From assembly GCA_964549595.1 (NCBI GenBank), contig CAZJWK010000059.1:1-16644 (forward strand): 16,644 bases of DNA. Reading direction: 5' to 3'. Origin of the DNA: CAZQQN01 sp964549595. GTDB lineage: Bacteria; Bacteroidota; Bacteroidia; CAILMK01; CAYYUA01. A program made the translations under genes and the position numbers. Under the pieces are notes generated by a model. It ran no database searches. It was not told the DNA's origin and was given only the letters and a program-made list of their open reading frames with translations. Below are positions 11,856 to 16,644 of the stretch, piece by piece (position 1 is the stretch's first letter; the number at the start of each line of letters is the position of its first letter).

Positions 11856-14800
11856 TCAATTCTCCACTGGCTCATTCTTTTCCCTGTTCAGCGTTCCTTT
11901 ATCCGTTTCCGGCTTTGTTTCGTCAGGATTTTCTTCTTCATCTTTACCTGGCTCCCCTTCGTTTGCTTTATTTGCTTGTTTGGCTTTTTCATTGGATCCT
12001 TTACCACTACGGCTAAAAAATTCCTCCCAGCTATCAAACTCTTTCTTCCAAAGAATGCCTCCACCATGGGTTTGGATATTTTCATTCAAAACAGGGTTGC
12101 TATTATTCCGGCTAAAGGCTTTTATTCGTATTTTCCCCTCCTTAGTAAGTTTATAACTCACCTCCACATTTCCTTCAGAACTTTCCATATCCATACTACC
12201 GCTGATCTCCACACGGTCATTAAACAAGGTGGTACTCAAAGCCACTTCCAATTCTTGTTCAGAAAGCCCACCTTTAGTAGTTTTATTGCGGCCCTGATAA
12301 TTAATGCCCAGTTTAACATCCTCCAGGTATTTAATATCTTCTGAAAATTGAGAGACCCAGTAAGTCAACTGGTTAGAAATCAAATCCCCGACCAGAGAAT
12401 TGCTACTGGACTCAAGAGCCTGTCCTGCTCCTAAACCTGTACCTGATTGAACGGAATAAAAACGGTTCATAACCAGCAAGCTAACGACCTGTTGATTCAA
12501 GGCTTGCTCATCATTTTTGATCTTTTTCACCTGTGATGTCAGGGTACTGATTTCCCCGGAGCGGTTGTCTTCCAGGTTAAGAATCTGAAAATCCAAATCA
12601 ATGGAGGGTGAAAAAAGAGAGCCTGTTAAAAACAATTGTGCTTCAACGGGCACTTTTCCTCTATACCCGCTGGACTGATCCTGCCTTCGGCTTTCCGGTA
12701 TTAAAGGGGCCGGAGAGGCCTGAACCTTATAAGCCGCTTCTATATCCATCTTGGCTTCATAGGGATTCCCATTCCACTTAATGGTTCCCCCTTCTTTTAA
12801 TTTGAAACGTTTTTTAATGATATCAAAGGCTGTAAATAAATAATCTCCTTGGTTGATGGTATACCCACCATACATGTTAAAACCGCCCGCGGAAGTAATA
12901 TCCATCTGTATATTACCACTTCCCCTACCTTTCAAAACATCACCGGCTTTGGGATCAAAAATAATCCGAACCAGGGCATCCGGGGTAATATCCATTTCTA
13001 TATTCAGGTTAATCCCGCCAAAATCCACTTCATATCGCTCTTTAAAATAGGACTTCTTGTTAACGAATCGAATAAATTCATGGCCCGAGTACTCACCTTC
13101 ATCAGATACCGGAAGGTTAACCACCGTATTTTTTTCGGATTTTAATTGCATGTCAATGGTTATATCGTCCAAAGGACCGGTAAAATTCACATAGCCGCTT
13201 GCATAGGCCTTTCCGTAGTATATTTCATTGTCTTCTTTGGTGGTGTTTAAAGCCTTGAAGTTATTTGCGTTAATGTCAATGTCCAGGTTAAAATCATCGA
13301 ACATTTGATGGCGAATGACGCCATTGGCTACAGCAAGGTTTTGATTGGTATCTTTTAGTTTCAAATTTTCCAATGGAATCCTGGACTCGTTAAAAGTCAA
13401 TTCGTGGTCAAAATGATACCTTGTCTGCAAGTAATTCACAATCAAGGAAGCATTGTTAAAATCTACCTTACCATTGATTCTGGGCTCCTCGAACGTGCCT
13501 TTAACGTTAAAGCCTGAAACAAAGGTCCCTTTCAAATCGGAAATATATTCATCCACCAGTCCCTCTAAATGCTTTAGCTTGGTTTCCTTGAAATCCACGG
13601 CTAAATTTAGGTTTTGCGCCTCATTGAAGCTGATATAACCTTTCAAACTCATGAGGTTTTTTTGTGCCTCATTGCTGATGCCGGCTTCAACATTGATATT
13701 TCGGGTATCAGGATTATAGTGGGTATTTAAGTTTAAACGGCCTAAATTTTCGTCAGCCGCCTTAAACGGAGAAGCCATAAGGGCAGAATTGAAATGGGGA
13801 TTTTCCAGCAGGTCGTAAAGCATTACCTGACCATTTAAAGTGCCCGAATACTCTTTATATTTGGGAAAGATGTTTTTAGTGATAGCCCCCAATTCCACTT
13901 GATCAAACAATACCCTTAAGGGCTTGCCCTTACCCGTTCCGGCTTCGCCGGTTACCAATAACCTTTGTTCATCATGCTTCAACGTAAGAAGCGGCACTTT
14001 AATCCTATCATCATAAAAATATTGGATTTTTTTCGAATTAAATGCCCAGGTAGAGTCATTGGCCACCACTTTAGAATTATAAAACCTCCCGGTAATTTTT
14101 TCCTTGTCTGCCATCATTTTACCCTTCAAGGTGGCTTTTTGATCCGTACGTGAAAGCCCGATGTTAAACTGCAAACTGTCATTCTTTCCTCTGAGCAGAT
14201 TAATGTTACTATTGGAAAGCACGAGGCTATCGGATTTTGCCAGCTTTTCGAAGTCCGTTTTAATGAAAATGGATTCCTCGCTTCCCGAACCCTGTATATT
14301 CAAGTCATTCAAATACCAGTCTTTGTAATAAAGCACAGGAACATTCCCGTTTACCGTTAAATCCCCGGTTTCAGTATTGATTTGGCCGGCCAATTTTGTG
14401 TCATCTGCCAGTACAAGGTCGGTTTCCATTAACTCCATTAAAAAAGAAGCATTCTTGATGTGAACCTGGTATAATAAATTTTCATTAACGGGCCTTATCG
14501 TATCACCCGGAACCAGCTTTTCATTCACCAATCTTTTCATGGTCATTTTACCAATGTTATCCAGGGAAGTTAAATTGTATTCGCCCTCAAGGGAGACTGA
14601 AGCAATGTCCGATTTCAGGTTTAATTGCTTACGAGGTTTATGCCCCGAATTAATGACAGAGGTAAGCAATAAGCTATCAAACTTCAGCTTCCTGTCAGTC
14701 AAGGTAAAGCGAGTGTTTTTAAGCCGGGCTTTTCCTTCAATGTCATCCGGATTGCTGGCTTTGAAATTCATGTTGATCCTTGAGTCCACGAGCAAAGGAT

Positions 14801-16409
14801 TTTCAACTAGGTTTAAAGCCTTGAAATCGGCATCATTCAAATCGGCTTTAAAATCAAACTCGGGTTTGGTTTTACCCATATTAACCGTTCCCTGAAAGTT
14901 TAACCCTACATTGGGATCATTCATAACCAGTTTACCCTCGAATAACCCTTTGGTGAATTCACCCTCTACCGCTATATTGGAATAATCATAACCTTTAAAA
15001 TGAACCCGGGATGCATTCGCATTTAATTTTGCCCTTAGGTGACTAAGTGTTAAACCCTGGCCATTTATATTGCCTTCAAAACTGGTTTTGCCTAATAATG
15101 GCTCATCCAGTAATTTACCCACATTAAAATTGTTCAAAATCAATTTACCGGAATAGGAGGCTTCGGCATTGTTTGTCGGATCTTTCAGATTGATGTCTGT
15201 TTGAAAGCGTCCGAGATCAGTATTAAAATCCCCGTAAGCCACAAAATCCGATGCAAAACCAATAAATTCACCTTTAAATTCTATGAGGCCTAATTGTTTG
15301 AAGTTAAGGGGCATTTTAATATCCGGGAATAAATACTTAAAATCCTTGGTTTGAAAACGGGCTTCATTACACTTTAAATCCCAAAAAGTTTCTTGAATGT
15401 CCGGCAACCCGTTTATGCTAAAATCCCCTTCAAAAAAGGTTTTCTCACCAAATTGAATATGAAAATCTTTACTGTCAAAATCTGATACTTTTCCGATCAC
15501 ATTCCCCGAAAAATTAATTTTTTTATCAATCCGCTGAATCTCGGTTGTGAGGAAAGACAAATCATACAAGGAAACCCGGGAATCTTTAAACCGTGTAATT
15601 AACTTTACTTCGCTAACGAAATCATTCAAATCACTTTTTCGGTCATATTCCATCGTCACTTGCTCCTTAACTTCGGAATAGGGTGTTTTGAGATAAAGAT
15701 CCTGAAAACTTAAGGTGGAATTGTCAAAAGTCAAATCCGCCCTCATCTCATCCACTTTAAAACCACTGGTCTCGACAAACTGAAGATGATTGATTTCCGT
15801 GGAGAGTTTTCCCTGGATTAACTGAAAATAATCTGCCCGGCCATTTATCTTATTCACATTTAAGTAATGAAAATCTATTTTGTCGCTTTTTTCACGGGGT
15901 TCATGAAGATTTTGATGCACAAATTTACCATTGGTAATCTGAGCCCCGTTGAACAATACCCGGTATATACCATCTTCATCATCATCATCCTGAATATTGT
16001 TAAGGATATATTCATAGTTATAAAGGGAATCACCAGGGTATTTACGCCCGTAAAGGCGGGGCTTTTTTAAATTAATATTGGCAAATATCAGGCTTTTAAT
16101 TTTAAAACTGTAAAGGCTGAATTTGAGATCAACCTGGTTAGCCACTAACAGGGTATCCCCCATGTGATCATAAATAACCGGCTTATGAAATTCTAAGTCC
16201 CTCGGGAAAGCAGCTTTAACGGACTCAATGTTTAAATCGGTATCCAATTTACGCTCTAAAAAACTATTCGTTTTACTGGTTAGCCATTTTTCCCCTGAAT
16301 CGCTTTTCAGGTAAAGCATCAATCCCAGGAAACCAATAGATAACAAGACAAAAAGCCCTAAAAGAATAGAGCCACCAATTGTTATTATTTTTCGATAAAC
16401 ACGTTGCAT
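11856..16409 (-). CDS. tamB: Translocation and assembly module protein TamB (DUF490)
   Basis: TamB/AsmA-like proteins span the periplasm as a long beta-sheet groove and act in outer-membrane biogenesis, with TamA or in lipid transfer. The 1517 residues begin with a membrane anchor (about 8-34, IITIGGSILLGLFVLLSIGF). More than 1000 residues of repetitive beta-strand sequence follow, then the conserved C-terminal TamB domain (about 1060-1420) with GGFNMYGGYTINQGDYLFTA-like and GTIKWNGNPYEA motifs. The final ~50 residues are a highly charged low-complexity tail (EEENPDETKPETDKG) rather than a barrel-like end. I start at ATG 16407-16409 (MQRVYRK); an in-frame TTG at 16427 would add six residues but is less likely. 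Size is normal for Bacteroidota. No tamA is visible, but the window ends upstream. Confidence 0.93.
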   Translation of the reverse strand: MQRVYRKIITIGGSILLGLFVLLSIGFLGLMLYLKSDSGEKWLTSKTNSFLERKLDTDLNIESVKAAFPRDLEFHKPVIYDHMGDTLLVANQVDLKFSLYSFKIKSLIFANINLKKPRLYGRKYPGDSLYNYEYILNNIQDDDDEDGIYRVLFNGAQITNGKFVHQNLHEPREKSDKIDFHYLNVNKINGRADYFQLIQGKLSTEINHLQFVETSGFKVDEMRADLTFDNSTLSFQDLYLKTPYSEVKEQVTMEYDRKSDLNDFVSEVKLITRFKDSRVSLYDLSFLTTEIQRIDKKINFSGNVIGKVSDFDSKDFHIQFGEKTFFEGDFSINGLPDIQETFWDLKCNEARFQTKDFKYLFPDIKMPLNFKQLGLIEFKGEFIGFASDFVAYGDFNTDLGRFQTDINLKDPTNNAEASYSGKLILNNFNVGKLLDEPLLGKTSFEGNINGQGLTLSHLRAKLNANASRVHFKGYDYSNIAVEGEFTKGLFEGKLVMNDPNVGLNFQGTVNMGKTKPEFDFKADLNDADFKALNLVENPLLVDSRINMNFKASNPDDIEGKARLKNTRFTLTDRKLKFDSLLLTSVINSGHKPRKQLNLKSDIASVSLEGEYNLTSLDNIGKMTMKRLVNEKLVPGDTIRPVNENLLYQVHIKNASFLMELMETDLVLADDTKLAGQINTETGDLTVNGNVPVLYYKDWYLNDLNIQGSGSEESIFIKTDFEKLAKSDSLVLSNSNINLLRGKNDSLQFNIGLSRTDQKATLKGKMMADKEKITGRFYNSKVVANDSTWAFNSKKIQYFYDDRIKVPLLTLKHDEQRLLVTGEAGTGKGKPLRVLFDQVELGAITKNIFPKYKEYSGTLNGQVMLYDLLENPHFNSALMASPFKAADENLGRLNLNTHYNPDTRNINVEAGISNEAQKNLMSLKGYISFNEAQNLNLAVDFKETKLKHLEGLVDEYISDLKGTFVSGFNVKGTFEEPRINGKVDFNNASLIVNYLQTRYHFDHELTFNESRIPLENLKLKDTNQNLAVANGVIRHQMFDDFNLDIDINANNFKALNTTKEDNEIYYGKAYASGYVNFTGPLDDITIDMQLKSEKNTVVNLPVSDEGEYSGHEFIRFVNKKSYFKERYEVDFGGINLNIEMDITPDALVRIIFDPKAGDVLKGRGSGNIQMDITSAGGFNMYGGYTINQGDYLFTAFDIIKKRFKLKEGGTIKWNGNPYEAKMDIEAAYKVQASPAPLIPESRRQDQSSGYRGKVPVEAQLFLTGSLFSPSIDLDFQILNLEDNRSGEISTLTSQVKKIKNDEQALNQQVVSLLVMNRFYSVQSGTGLGAGQALESSSNSLVGDLISNQLTYWVSQFSEDIKYLEDVKLGINYQGRNKTTKGGLSEQELEVALSTTLFNDRVEISGSMDMESSEGNVEVSYKLTKEGKIRIKAFSRNNSNPVLNENIQTHGGGILWKKEFDSWEEFFSRSGKGSNEKAKQANKANEGEPGKDEEENPDETKPETDKGTLNREKNEPVEN

Positions 16410-16482
16410 TCTTAATTCAATCAACAAAAATCAAGCGAAAATCCTTTACAAAAGTTGAAAATTTTAATAAAAAACTGACCGC

Positions 16483-16512
16483 CAAATATTTGACTATAAC
16501 GTTCTATCCCAA
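16483..16512 (-). promoter_or_regulatory. Candidate promoter of tamB
   Basis: Read leftward, TTG (complement of 16510-16512) is followed after 19 nt by AATATTTG (complement of 16483-16490), one base off TAnnTTTG. The leader would be about 65 nt. A perfect TAAATTTG (complement of 16516-16523) is an alternative -7 but has no TTG at the right distance. The remaining 16524-16644 shows no coding frame I can support. Confidence 0.35.
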
Positions 16513-16644
16513 TGCCAAATTTAACCATTATTTAAATCTTTAGAAACGAAAAATCCTCCAAAATGGCTATAACATCAATTTTAGGGACACGTTTTTAAGA
16601 AGTTTTGATTGGGTAATAAAACACCTGTTTAAGTTGGGAACCTG

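Noticed and set aside
11785..12344. + strand frames of 122-123 codons over the tamB 3' end and the tamB-rnr gap
   Set aside because: They arise opposite the low-complexity tail and have no family signal, promoter or conserved motif.
1..16644. CRISPR array, tRNA, rRNA, intact insertion sequence, defence or secretion operon
   Set aside because: No regularly spaced repeats, cloverleaf-like sequence, ribosomal RNA signature, transposase frame or group of effector genes was seen.

Overview
The window looks like a chromosomal segment from a member of the Bacteroidota, probably a Cytophagales-like marine or soil bacterium. Three things point there. One large protein ends in a type IX secretion (T9SS) sorting domain. 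The promoter-like sites have the Bacteroidota form TTG-N19/20-TAnnTTTG rather than a sigma-70 form. Start codons lack Shine-Dalgarno sequences, and the gene complement (long TamB, DUF6252-like lipoproteins, a GxxExxY-like remnant) also fits. I assign no species.

Layout. (1) Positions 1-1500 are a disturbed accessory patch. It holds the 3' end of a DUF6252-like protein gene, a small lipoprotein gene that seems to lose its original 3' end, and a second DUF6252-like lipoprotein gene broken by a frameshift at a run of seven C. G+C content swings between about 33% and 53% in blocks, and four short reiterated intergenic 'words' lie at or near the block edges. (2) Positions 1600-3402 read rightward: a 39-residue zinc-ribbon microprotein, an assimilatory APS/PAPS reductase (cysH), and a sugar-nucleotide-type NAD epimerase/dehydratase whose start overlaps the cysH stop as ATGA. 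(3) Positions 3403-3931 are mostly non-coding. They contain a probable remnant of a GxxExxY gene, two near-identical promoter-like boxes, and a perfect terminator serving the next gene. (4) Positions 3932-6931, leftward, encode a 999-residue secreted protein of four DUF4397-type tandem units plus a T9SS tail. (5) Rightward, a rhomboid protease (7265-8026) and an alpha/beta hydrolase (8172-8939) follow. (6) Leftward from the right edge are tamB, rnr (RNase R) and a YkgJ-type cysteine-cluster protein, possibly one transcription unit with gaps of 139 and 102 nt.

How the genes relate. tamB (outer-membrane biogenesis or lipid transport), rnr (RNA decay) and the rhomboid protease are ordinary housekeeping or envelope genes. 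cysH makes sulfite for sulfur assimilation, and its translationally coupled epimerase is the least expected functional pairing. The DUF4397 protein is presumably exported across the outer membrane by T9SS. I see no CRISPR array, tRNA, rRNA, intact insertion sequence or defence operon, and no convincing new multi-gene system. The most unusual parts are the mosaic lipoprotein patch at the left end, the coupled cysH-epimerase pair with its microprotein, and the internally homogenised DUF4397 repeats.
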